A stretch of DNA of 45,947 nt from REEB48 sp964355085 (GTDB lineage: Bacteria > Patescibacteriota > Minisyncoccia > UBA6257 > 02-FULL-45-10c). A program made the translations under genes and the position numbers. Position 1 is the stretch's first letter, and the number at the start of each line of letters is the position of its first letter. Location: positions 1 through 45,947 of the forward strand of contig CAYHBW010000005.1 in assembly GCA_964355085.1 (NCBI GenBank). The letters run 5' to 3'. Positions 38,641 to 45,746 of the stretch are shown piece after piece. The notes under the pieces are model-generated. The model did not search any database, was not told where the DNA came from, and saw only the letters and a program-made list of their open reading frames with translations.

Positions 38641-38699
38641 TTGCCATTTCAATCTTAGGTCCGCCAGTTATCTGATGTAAGCTGCGATTAATTTATAAT

Positions 38700-39311
38700 T
38701 TATTTTGAGTAGTAATCAACGACCATGTTGACGTCAAATGGGACTTCAAAATCCTTCGGCAAGGAAACGACCTCGCCTTCCATTTTCTCTTTGTTCAGAC
38801 GAAGCCAGACCGGAGCTTCGTAGTTTTTAAGAGTTTCCGATAACTTTTTGAAAGATGCGTCGTCCTTGGACTGCGGGCGGACGGAAAGCTTGTCTCCGAT
38901 TTCAACCACATAGGAAGAAATATTGTGCTTTCTGTCGTTCACCATGATGTGTCCGTGGCTGATGAGATTTCTTGCGACGGAACGGGACGGAGCCAGCCCG
39001 AGGCGGAAAATCGTATTATCCAGCCGCCTTTCAAGAAGCTGGGTTATAACGCTTCCGGTATTGCCCGGATTTTTCAAGGCCGTATCGAAAACTTTCTGAA
39101 GATGTCCCTCTCGGAGACCGTAGCTCGCCTTGATCTTCTGCTTTTCATTCAAAAGCTGTCCGAATTCAGTGGTCGCATGGCGCGCCTGCCCATGAAGACC
39201 CGGGCGATAACCCTTGCGAAGATGGACGCATTTCGGAGAATTACAACGATGCGCTTTGAGGAAAAGCTTCACTCCCAACTTTCTTTCTACTTTTTCTTTG
39301 GTATTGAACAT
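38700..39311 (-). CDS. rpsD: Ribosomal protein uS4
   Basis: This 203-residue primary rRNA-binding protein nucleates 30S assembly and, in many bacteria, represses its own operon. It has the S4 RNA-binding domain (LERRLDNTIFRLGLAPSRSV, ARNLISHGHIMVNDRKHNI) and the C-terminal VDYYSK. The N-terminal region has one CNSPKC-type zinc-like motif. The usual place is between rpsK and rpoA, as here. Confidence 0.96.
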   Translation of the reverse strand: MFNTKEKVERKLGVKLFLKAHRCNSPKCVHLRKGYRPGLHGQARHATTEFGQLLNEKQKIKASYGLREGHLQKVFDTALKNPGNTGSVITQLLERRLDNTIFRLGLAPSRSVARNLISHGHIMVNDRKHNISSYVVEIGDKLSVRPQSKDDASFKKLSETLKNYEAPVWLRLNKEKMEGEVVSLPKDFEVPFDVNMVVDYYSK

Positions 39312-39319
39312 ATGAACAG

Positions 39320-39347
39320 GTTTTAGGTGTTAGTAGTTAGGTTTTAG
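39320..39347. repeat. Heptamer array before rpsD
   Basis: GTTTTAG, GTGTTAG, TAGTTAG, GTTTTAG fill the rpsK-rpsD gap. Confidence 0.88.
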
Positions 39348-39350
39348 AAA

Positions 39351-39803
39351 TTATACGCGTCTCACTTTCGGCGGACGAGGACCGTTATGAGGAATCGGGG
39401 TCAAATCGCGGATTGAAGTGATATTGAAGCCCTGATTCGCGAGAGATCGGATGGCGGAATCGCGTCCGCTTCCCACTCCGCTGACGAATACATCAACACT
39501 GGAAAGTCCGGTCTTCTTAAGCTTTTCCGCGATCGCGGAAATGACTTTGGAAGCGGCAAAAGGAGTGGCTTTTTTCGGCCCGGCGAACCCAAGAGATCCG
39601 GCGGAAGCCCAGGTGATGGTATTCCCGGCCGCGTCAGTGACGGTGATGATGGTATTATTGAAAGTCGCCCGTATATAAACCGCTCCCTTCATGAGCTGTT
39701 TGCCGGAAGTCTTTCCGCCGGTCTTCACCAAAGCGGCCTCGACTTTCGCGGTTTCCTTCAAGGCCTCTTCACCTGTCTGTTTTATGACTTTTTTCTTTCC
39801 CAT
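39351..39803 (-). CDS. rpsK: Ribosomal protein uS11
   Basis: The 150-residue platform protein has VYIRATFNNTIITVTDAAGN, WASAGSLGFAGPKKATPFAA and the C-terminal PIPHNGPRPPKVRRV. A lysine-rich N-terminal extension of about 25 residues precedes the core. It lies between rpsM and rpsD. Confidence 0.96.
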   Translation of the reverse strand: MGKKKVIKQTGEEALKETAKVEAALVKTGGKTSGKQLMKGAVYIRATFNNTIITVTDAAGNTITWASAGSLGFAGPKKATPFAASKVISAIAEKLKKTGLSSVDVFVSGVGSGRDSAIRSLANQGFNITSIRDLTPIPHNGPRPPKVRRV

Positions 39804-39806
39804 GAT

Positions 39807-39841
39807 TTTTTAGTAATTAGTGATTAGATGTCAGGTGTTAT
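39807..39841. repeat. Heptamer array before rpsK
   Basis: TTTTTAG, TAATTAG, TGATTAG, ATGTCAG, GTGTTAT: five units covering the rpsM-rpsK gap; the last includes the rpsM stop. Confidence 0.85.
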
Positions 39842-40221
39842 TTAAGATCAGTCTTTCTCTTACCGCTTCCGGCCGTCTTACGGACGTTGCCGCGGACAGT
39901 CCTGGAATTGGTCTTAGTCCGCTGACCGCGAACCGGCAACCTGCGCATATGGCGGATTCCGCGATATGACTGCAAATCTTTCAGTAAAGCGATGTTCTGC
40001 TTGATGGCCTGGCGAAGTTCGCCTTCCACCTTGTAATTCTTTTCAAGATATTCCTTGATACGGCTGACTTCGTCCTGGGTCAGATCTTTTGCGCGCTTGG
40101 CGAGATCGATTTTCGTGGCATTCAGAATTTTGACCGCGGAAGTGCGCCCGACTCCGTAAAGGTAGGTTAAGGCGATATCCACTCTCTTATTATCCGGCAA
40201 ATTGATTCCGATTATTCTCAT
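39838..40221 (-). CDS. rpsM: Ribosomal protein uS13
   Basis: The 127-residue head protein contacts the P-site tRNA and the large subunit. It starts MRIIGINLPDNKRVDIALTY and shows GVGRTSA, SYRGIRHMRRLPVRGQRTK and the basic end (NSRTVRGNVRKTAGSGKRKT). Order rpmJ-rpsM-rpsK-rpsD-rpoA is the classic bacterial alpha operon. Confidence 0.96.
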   Translation of the reverse strand: MRIIGINLPDNKRVDIALTYLYGVGRTSAVKILNATKIDLAKRAKDLTQDEVSRIKEYLEKNYKVEGELRQAIKQNIALLKDLQSYRGIRHMRRLPVRGQRTKTNSRTVRGNVRKTAGSGKRKTDLK

Positions 40222-40225
40222 AAAT

Positions 40226-40283
40226 TTGTGTTGTGTGTCGTTCTTTGTTGTATGTTGTTTCTCCGTTTCTTCGTTCTTGCCAT
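40226..40283. repeat. Heptamer/octamer array between rpmJ and rpsM
   Basis: Heptamers TTGTGTT, GTGTGTC, GTTCTTT, GTTGTAT, GTTGTTT (40226-40260), then octamers CTCCGTTT, CTTCGTTC, TTGCCATC. The octamers resemble those in the galT-dedA gap. Confidence 0.75.
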
Positions 40284-40397
40284 CTATCCCTGGCGCTGTT
40301 TGTGCTTTTTAATTTTACATACGATAAAAACGCGGTTCTTTCTGCGAACCACTTTGCAGTCCTTGCAAACTTTTTTTACCGATGACCGGACCTTCAT
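40284..40397 (-). CDS. rpmJ: Ribosomal protein bL36
   Basis: A 37-codon gene encodes MKVRSSVKKVCKDCKVVRRK followed by NRVFIVCKIKKHKQRQG, the standard bL36 with its zinc site (Cys11, Cys14, Cys27, His32). It sits between infA and rpsM as in most bacteria and is flanked on both sides by repeat arrays. Confidence 0.96.
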   Translation of the reverse strand: MKVRSSVKKVCKDCKVVRRKNRVFIVCKIKKHKQRQG

Positions 40398-40405
40398 TTT
40401 GGTTG

Positions 40406-40493
40406 TTGGTTACTTTGTGAATTTGTTAATTCGATTATTTTTTGATCAACTCTTCCAAATCAACTACTCAACTAACGAACTGATTAACTTCTT
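40406..40493. repeat. Octamer arrays in opposed orientation (infA-rpmJ)
   Basis: Eleven 8-bp units without gaps. The left part is TTGGTTAC, TTTGTGAA, TTTGTTAA, TTCGATTA, TTTTTTGA. The right part is TCAACTCT, TCCAAATC, AACTACTC, AACTAACG, AACTGATT, AACTTCTT. The right units read as GTT-rich units on the other strand, so the RNA could fold back. Confidence 0.8.
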
Positions 40494-40494
40494 C

Positions 40495-40740
40495 CTAGAG
40501 TCTCCTGATTATTCTGCCCCGGGCGTCATCATAAGGCGTCACTTCAACCGTAACCCTGTCCCCCGGCAATATCTTGATATGATTCATGCGCATTTTTCCG
40601 GAAAGATGCCCAAGAATTTCCTTCCCTTCGCGCGTCCTAAGACGAAACGAAGCGGCCGGAAGGGCCTCTTCGACAACTGCGTCAAGCTTAATATTGCCTT
40701 TTTCGGAGTCGTTGGTATTAGACACTGATATGACAGTCAA
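40495..40740 (-). CDS. infA: Translation initiation factor IF-1
   Basis: The 81-residue OB-fold protein binds the 30S A site. Core blocks NIKLDAVVEEALPAASFRLR, GHLSGKMRMNHIKILPGDRV and VEVTPYDDARGRIIRRL are present. The start is uncertain: the frame opens at a TTG (40740), with a GTG five codons later; the usual MAKK opening is replaced by SNTNDSEKG. It heads the alpha operon. Confidence 0.93.
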   Translation of the reverse strand: MTVISVSNTNDSEKGNIKLDAVVEEALPAASFRLRTREGKEILGHLSGKMRMNHIKILPGDRVTVEVTPYDDARGRIIRRL

Positions 40741-40805
40741 TAATCAATGTTTAATAGTATATCACTAAAGGTTGAAAAAAGTCAACTATGAATGTGAATA
40801 TTAAA

Positions 40806-40826
40806 AAACGCCCCGTGAAGGCGTTT
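40806..40826 (-). terminator. Terminator after the duplicated gene tail
   Basis: AAACGCC / GGCGTTT with a 7-nt loop, then TTTAATATT in minus sense. Confidence 0.75.
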
Positions 40827-40828
40827 GT

Positions 40829-40890
40829 TTATTCAACAATGACCGTAATCTTTGAAAGTTTTTCCGGTACAGTCTTAACCCAGAAATCGT
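40829..40890 (-). pseudogene. Relic copy of the 3' end of gene 41024
   Basis: In minus sense this encodes DFWVKTVPEKLSKITVIVE and a TAA stop, matching the end of the gene upstream (PFWVKTVPEQLSKITVVVE) at 16 of 19 residues while differing at many silent sites. No start or upstream domain remains. It is followed by a terminator. Confidence 0.8.
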
Positions 40891-41023
40891 TTCGCTCTTT
40901 GAAACCCCTCGGTTTCAACGCTCGCTAACGATACGCTTCGCGCATCTACGCTCGCTGCTTCCGCGACAGAAAACTCCCGTTTTCCGATCCTTTCCCGCAT
41001 TTTTAAAATATGATTATTTAAAA

Positions 41024-42679
41024 TTACTCCACTACTACCGTAATTTTACTTAGCTGTTCGGGAACGGTTTTTACCCAGAATGGCCATAATGATATCGTTG
41101 CGGTTTCAAGTCCGGGCAATTCGAATACCATCTGTTTCAGTTCAGATTCCGACTTTCCGGCGATCTTTTCCTTCAGGGAATCAGCGTCAATTTTTCTTGC
41201 CAAAACGGATTTATAATCAACCGGGAAAGTCATGAGACCCCTGTCAAAATCCACCCTGGCGACTCCGTATTCCAGAGTATGGCTGTCCACCTCATAATCT
41301 TCAGTTTCTTCGGATAGGGATTTCTTAAGGAGAAGATCCTCCAGATCAGATTCCCTGAATGCGATTATCGTCGATCTTCCTTCGGTCAGCACTCCGAAAT
41401 TACCGTCGGCATCCGCCTCTTCATCGGCCTTCTGGCTGACCACGCGATAAGTGCGCGTGCCATCCAAAATCTTGAACTCTTTGGGAACCTGCATCAGAAG
41501 CTTCGCATTCAATGCCGACTCCAGATCCGATCCGGCCGCGGTTTTCGCCCTAATCATGTCATCCGAAGTCGGGTAAGCGACTTCGCCGATGAATCCTCCG
41601 GCCATATCGGATGTCGATTCTCCGTAAAAAGACTGGTACTTTGGAGATCCCTTGAATCCAGGGATTGTGAACAATTTCACCGGACCGATATTATAATCCG
41701 GCCCTGCGCCGTCGGCGACGACATCGGCGATTATATTGGAAGGAACTATTTTGCCGTCGACTATTTTCGCGCCCGGAACCGTTATGGTCTTCGATAATCT
41801 GAAAAGCTTTCCGTCCGGAGCCATGAAACGAGTCTTTTCAACCAACTGCTGGGCGTCGGAACTGTAGCTGTTATAGACAACGATCAGGCCGGTAGCATGC
41901 TTTTCCACCTGCCTCCGTCCGGTTGCTGGAAATTTCTTCGTTTCATTGCCTGGCTCGCTGAAAACCTGTCCCGGCACGCTCATTTCCTTCAAGTCTGAAA
42001 CCGCCGCTTTGTCTACGACTATCGAACTGCCGTAGTTCCATTCCTTCTTGATGGAAATTATCCTGACTTCCGCGCTCGGCAAAAACGTCGCGGCCGCATA
42101 TCCGAATCCTGAAAGCGCCACTATGACGACCAAAAAATTGATCCATTTCCTGTTGAATTCGAATTCCGGAACCGATATGCTCGGCAAGGTAATCTTCGGA
42201 GCCCGGAAAGACAACGGATTTATTTTCTGCGGAGCTGATGCGGGATATTCCTCCACCGGCAATTTCCTTAAAATCGGACGGACTTCTTCATGATCTTCCG
42301 GTTCAACGGAAGGAATCTGGACTTCAACCGGCTTCTTCACAAGCTTTCCCACGCGGACTTTTTGCGAAGCGGATTTCACTCCGGCCTTGGATGGGGCGAC
42401 GATATCGGAAAACTGCCTTTTATTTTTCGCGAAAAACGGGTTCGTGCCGATAAGACCGCTCATCTCCGCAAGTTCGATCACCCGGTCATCGATGGATTCG
42501 ACGGAAATCTTTTTGCTTAAAGCGTCCGCCTCCCTTTTCAAAAGATAGAAATTGCTCAAGGATTCGGAAATATGGGAAAAACGCGGAATACTTAAAGTAA
42601 TTTCGCCGTCTTCCGCTTCGATCATCTTTTCCACGATGACCGCCACTTCATCGCTTTTGCTTACTGTGATTTTTTTCAT
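41024..42679 (-). CDS. Membrane protein with baseplate-J-like domain
   Basis: The 551-residue protein has a charged N-terminal cytosolic part (1-175) with a proline-rich linker (PSVEPEDHEEVRPIL) and one membrane helix (about 178-198, WINFLVVIVALSGFGYAAAT). The large outer domain contains a baseplate_J/gp47-like segment (KHATGLIVVYNSYSSDAQQL, TRFMAPDGKLFRLSKTITVP). Such proteins in this lineage are of unknown function, perhaps part of an envelope-spanning structure. It lies downstream of an actin-fold PilM-like gene, which could be its cytosolic partner. Confidence 0.65.
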   Translation of the reverse strand: MKKITVSKSDEVAVIVEKMIEAEDGEITLSIPRFSHISESLSNFYLLKREADALSKKISVESIDDRVIELAEMSGLIGTNPFFAKNKRQFSDIVAPSKAGVKSASQKVRVGKLVKKPVEVQIPSVEPEDHEEVRPILRKLPVEEYPASAPQKINPLSFRAPKITLPSISVPEFEFNRKWINFLVVIVALSGFGYAAATFLPSAEVRIISIKKEWNYGSSIVVDKAAVSDLKEMSVPGQVFSEPGNETKKFPATGRRQVEKHATGLIVVYNSYSSDAQQLVEKTRFMAPDGKLFRLSKTITVPGAKIVDGKIVPSNIIADVVADGAGPDYNIGPVKLFTIPGFKGSPKYQSFYGESTSDMAGGFIGEVAYPTSDDMIRAKTAAGSDLESALNAKLLMQVPKEFKILDGTRTYRVVSQKADEEADADGNFGVLTEGRSTIIAFRESDLEDLLLKKSLSEETEDYEVDSHTLEYGVARVDFDRGLMTFPVDYKSVLARKIDADSLKEKIAGKSESELKQMVFELPGLETATISLWPFWVKTVPEQLSKITVVVE

Positions 42680-42684
42680 GCCGA

Positions 42685-42807
42685 TTATGTATGAATTTTC
42701 GAGTCTGTGGACGATGAAAATTCATCAACAGAATCGAGCACCCCATTAGATACAAACCAAATATTGCTTAGGGTAAAAATCTTTGTACAATTTTTAAATT
42801 CTTTCAT
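42685..42807 (-). CDS. Small ORF (40 aa) before gene 41024
   Basis: A 40-codon frame encodes MKEFKNCTKIFTLSNIWFVS and a polar Ser/Asp-rich tail. A TATATA box ends exactly 6 nt before its ATG, the same geometry as secA and maf. Its stop is 5 nt before the ATG of the baseplate-J-like gene, so it may act as a translated leader that brings ribosomes to that gene. No family known. Confidence 0.45.
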   Translation of the reverse strand: MKEFKNCTKIFTLSNIWFVSNGVLDSVDEFSSSTDSKIHT

Positions 42808-42850
42808 TGCTTTTATATATCGATTATCTAACGGGGTAAGGTTTACTAGC

Positions 42851-42882
42851 TGAATTTTATTCGCTACGCTCTAAAATTCAGA
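42851..42882. other. Hairpin after the PilM-like gene
   Basis: Perfect 10-bp inverted repeat CTGAATTTTA / TAAAATTCAG around a loop with TTCGCTACGCTC. No T-run; possible processing or stability element. A second repeat (ATGAATTTTC / GAAAATTCAT) lies at 42690-42724. Confidence 0.6.
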
Positions 42883-42890
42883 GTAAGCCC

Positions 42891-44096
42891 TTATGTCACC
42901 AGCCACCGCACTCTCCGGTTCGCCAGATGGCTCATGGTGTCATTTTGCGGAAGAAGGGTGAGCTCAAGCACGACTCCCAACAGCATTAACGGATTCCGCA
43001 CTTCCGCCGATGTCTTACATTGTAGCTTATAACCAAGCTTTTCGGTAATCAGATTTGTGGATAAAGGCAGCAATTTCACCGGTTTTTCGAAGCGGTTCTG
43101 GAATTTTTCAGAAAAAACCAATTGCGGAAGATTGAAGAACGGATTCAGATAAACATCCGCTGATTCATCGCCGACCAGGGATTCAATTCCGTTGGCGAAC
43201 ACGTTCAGCTCCTGCGAAAGCATCGTTTCAAACTTCCTTGTGAAAGTTCCGGAGGTGTTTTCGTTCATATAATTTGAAATCACGAGATCGGCCGTTCCCT
43301 GATCGAGCCGGAAATACCTTCCGAGGAAAATTTTCAGGTCATTCCCTCCCCAATCGAATCTGTCGTGATGGGCGAACTTCTGCCTGGATGCGGCGAAGAC
43401 CGCAGTATGATCCGGGAAAAGATTGGCTATGAAAAAATCAGCATCGCCCCTGACATGGGATATGACATGGGACAAGGCCGTTCCCGCCTCGATCATGAGC
43501 ACTATGTTTTCCTTCGGAACGACATCCCGAAGCTCGCGCATGAACTCCCGAGTGACGAAAGTCTGGCTAAAAAATATCTCCACGGATTTCGCCTTGAAAC
43601 CTATCGGATTCACGACCCTATGCCCGTCGATGCGGATGTCGCGGATGCGGACATCGGTCAGAAGCACATCGACTTCATCCACGCCCATTTTCTGGGCGAC
43701 CTTGAAGCGATGCTTGTCGAAAAATCTCCAGATCGCCTGCGAAATAAGGTTATCCAGATCCGCCTCATCTATGATATCTTTCGGATTAGTCCTCACCAAA
43801 GAAATCGACGAGTACATCGAAGTCGCGAACAGGGAATCCAAGCTGAATATTATCTTGTGATTTTTCAGCCCGCCTATCTTTTTCAGAATCTTTCTGACTG
43901 TTTTGAATGCCGAGACCGCGTTGAATTCCGTGATTTCCTCGCAAAAAGCGCGTGTAACGGTTATTTGTTTGGTTTTGAAGTCGGTTCTAAGAACAGTGAC
44001 CTGTATGTAATGATTCAGCAGTTCAATCACTACATACTTATCACCTTTTAAAAACAATTGTGAGAATATGTGTATTACTTTATCGTGGATTTTCAC
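42891..44096 (-). CDS. Actin-fold protein, PilM/FtsA-like
   Basis: The 401-residue protein starts at GTG. It resembles PilM/FtsA actin-like proteins (opening KGDKYVVIELLNHYIQVTVL; DLDNLISQAIWRFFDKHRFK; VVNPIGFKAKSVEIFFSQTF; ANGIESLVGDES), but its nucleotide motifs are weak. PilM links the cytosolic motor side to inner-membrane pilus proteins. Here the likely partner is the bitopic baseplate-J-like protein next in order. An extended -10 (GTGCTATACT) 8 nt before the GTG suggests a near-leaderless mRNA. Confidence 0.65.
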   Translation of the reverse strand: MKIHDKVIHIFSQLFLKGDKYVVIELLNHYIQVTVLRTDFKTKQITVTRAFCEEITEFNAVSAFKTVRKILKKIGGLKNHKIIFSLDSLFATSMYSSISLVRTNPKDIIDEADLDNLISQAIWRFFDKHRFKVAQKMGVDEVDVLLTDVRIRDIRIDGHRVVNPIGFKAKSVEIFFSQTFVTREFMRELRDVVPKENIVLMIEAGTALSHVISHVRGDADFFIANLFPDHTAVFAASRQKFAHHDRFDWGGNDLKIFLGRYFRLDQGTADLVISNYMNENTSGTFTRKFETMLSQELNVFANGIESLVGDESADVYLNPFFNLPQLVFSEKFQNRFEKPVKLLPLSTNLITEKLGYKLQCKTSAEVRNPLMLLGVVLELTLLPQNDTMSHLANRRVRWLVT

Positions 44097-44163
44097 CTAC
44101 ATACAGTATAGCACAAAAAATGGCTTAAATAATGCTGTTTTTACGCTATTCCGGATATAAAAA

Positions 44164-44183
44164 ATGACTCACTTATGAGTCAT
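44164..44183 (-). terminator. Terminator of the metzincin gene
   Basis: Stem ATGACTCA / TGAGTCAT, 4-nt loop, T6 in minus sense; the TGA stop (44169-44171) lies in the stem. Confidence 0.88.
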
Positions 44184-44876
44184 TGAATCCAAAATTCCCT
44201 GAAGGCGCCGCTTTGAGTGGAGATCAAGCTTAGCTTTATTGAAGTCGCCGCTGATGATCAAGTCTGAACGCCGGTACATGATTGAATCCTCATCCTGAAC
44301 ATGGCCGACGCCGTACAGGTGGGACTGTTCATGCATCAGCAGCAGCGCAAGTCTCTGTGCGCCATCCGGATCTTTATCATCAGTATCAGTGCCCATCACG
44401 ATGACCCCTTCGCCATTCATGACTAGATTCTCATAGCCACCTAAAAACTGGGCATATTCCCCGCTTTTGGTCGGTTCGGTGAAAATTTCATATTTGGTAA
44501 ACGCCAAACAGGTCCCAAACCTCAATCTGCCGGTCAGAAAAATTATCACCTCAGAATTGGCGGAATTAGCCGGATTAATCTCCTGTCTTGCTTCTTCCAG
44601 CAAAAAACCGATAATCGGCCAGAACCGCTCAAAACGCTCATGCGGACGAATATCCCGATATTTAATCTTAACCAAATCGTAACTTGATCTGATGTCCTCC
44701 TTGGAAAAATTCAGATTCACGAGATTCAAAATTTGTTCCGCGGAAGCATGCAGATATTCCAGATTCTGCTTGGAAAATTCATCCGTAAAAACAGTGACGG
44801 TTTTAGGACCGGAACTCGCCGACGAACAGCCGGTACCAGCCATGAACAAGCCGAAAACTAAAAGCGCCTGTTTCAT
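44169..44876 (-). CDS. Metzincin-type zinc metalloprotease lipoprotein
   Basis: The 235-residue protein has a lipoprotein signal (MKQALLVFGLFMAGTGC, Cys17 as the lipid site) and a zinc-binding HEQSHLYGVGH (182-192), a perfect HExxHxxGxxH, with a Met-turn at M200 (SIMY). This is the metzincin signature. No prodomain is visible. It is probably a surface-anchored protease that may act on neighbouring cells or peptides, attractive for an episymbiont but unproven. It is a monocistronic unit. Confidence 0.8.
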   Translation of the reverse strand: MKQALLVFGLFMAGTGCSSASSGPKTVTVFTDEFSKQNLEYLHASAEQILNLVNLNFSKEDIRSSYDLVKIKYRDIRPHERFERFWPIIGFLLEEARQEINPANSANSEVIIFLTGRLRFGTCLAFTKYEIFTEPTKSGEYAQFLGGYENLVMNGEGVIVMGTDTDDKDPDGAQRLALLLMHEQSHLYGVGHVQDEDSIMYRRSDLIISGDFNKAKLDLHSKRRLQGILDSMTHK

Positions 44877-44970
44877 GATCCCCTTTATTTGATTTTCTCT
44901 GAACTGTTTTTAAAATAACACAAAAATTTAAAAAGGCAAATAACTTAAAAATTTAAAATAAGCAAATAAA

Positions 44971-44994
44971 AAATCGGCTCTATCGAGCCGATTT
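44971..44994 (-). terminator. Terminator of gene 44980
   Basis: Stem AAATCGGCTC / GAGCCGATTT (10 bp), loop of 4, T6 in minus sense; the TAG stop starts in the stem. Confidence 0.9.
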
Positions 44995-45525
44995 ATTTTC
45001 AGGAAGACTTTTGATAATTTCAGACGGAGCCCTGGAATTCAAGACTTCCGGAAGTTGATCAACTATTTTCTGAAAAGCTCTGTTCTCCGGGTACGTCAAA
45101 TCCTTAAACGCAGAATCTCTTTGCCAGCTGGTAAAATCTGGATTTGGTTTTTCTAAAACCTTAATCGCCACCAATGGATCCAATTTCTTCGGTAGCTTAA
45201 GTATCAAATCTCTTATCCAGCTTTTTTCAATAACTGATCTTAATCCGGAAATCCGAATATGGACATATTCTACCCTTCCGCTATCCAAGCTAATCCGGAC
45301 ATAAGAAAACATGGTAAGGTACAAAAGCCAGGAATCAGTAACATAGCAATCCATCCTGGTTCCGCCAGGAGAAAGATCTTCTTTTATGAAATAATAAATA
45401 GTTTTTTCTTTGCCCTGCCAATCAATTTTTAACTTTTTATACTTGAAATAATCTTTCAAATACGCAACTGCTAGAAAAAGAATCAGACCATAGAAGACAA
45501 CGAGTTGAGCGATCAGTAAATTCAT
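44980..45525 (-). CDS. Bitopic membrane protein, unknown function
   Basis: The 181-residue protein has one N-terminal membrane helix (about 3-25, LLIAQLVVFYGLILFLAVAY) and a soluble alpha/beta domain. No family recognised. I use the ATG at 45525, 8 nt after AAGGTGG, rather than the upstream TTG. TGCTATTAT upstream is an extended -10. It is a self-contained unit. Confidence 0.6.
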   Translation of the reverse strand: MNLLIAQLVVFYGLILFLAVAYLKDYFKYKKLKIDWQGKEKTIYYFIKEDLSPGGTRMDCYVTDSWLLYLTMFSYVRISLDSGRVEYVHIRISGLRSVIEKSWIRDLILKLPKKLDPLVAIKVLEKPNPDFTSWQRDSAFKDLTYPENRAFQKIVDQLPEVLNSRAPSEIIKSLPENKSAR

Positions 45526-45600
45526 AAAACCGCCACCTTTCAATATCTATCAATGAACAAAAATATAATAGCAATTAACAGAACAAAATACAATATAAAA

Positions 45601-45622
45601 AACGGCTCCAGTCAGAGCCGTT
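45601..45622 (-). terminator. Terminator downstream of alaS
   Basis: Stem AACGGCTC / GAGCCGTT with a 6-nt loop, then T6 in minus sense. The 125 nt between it and the alaS stop hold no convincing gene. Confidence 0.85.
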
Positions 45623-45746
45623 AACCTCTACTTTCCCAATGAAGATTCTCTCGGTTCATGCTAATCAATAAGATAAAAACTGACTGCATTTAAAATACTG
45701 CTCAATCCTTGCGCAGATACTCTGCTATTTTTTATTGGGCGGACTT

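Larger units (their letters stand above)
40741..41023. other. Gap with operon promoter region and gene-tail relic
   Basis: Next to infA a TATACT box (about 15 nt before the TTG) may start the operon. The rest holds a terminator, a duplicated gene tail, a TTGAAACC / GGTTTCAA hairpin (40898-40915) and GC-rich GCGAAGCG / TAGCGAGCG motifs (40917-40965) shared with the rpsI end. No intact gene. Confidence 0.5.

Noticed and set aside
45623..45746. 22-codon frame between alaS and its terminator
   Set aside because: No SD, no -10 at a useful distance and no compositional support.
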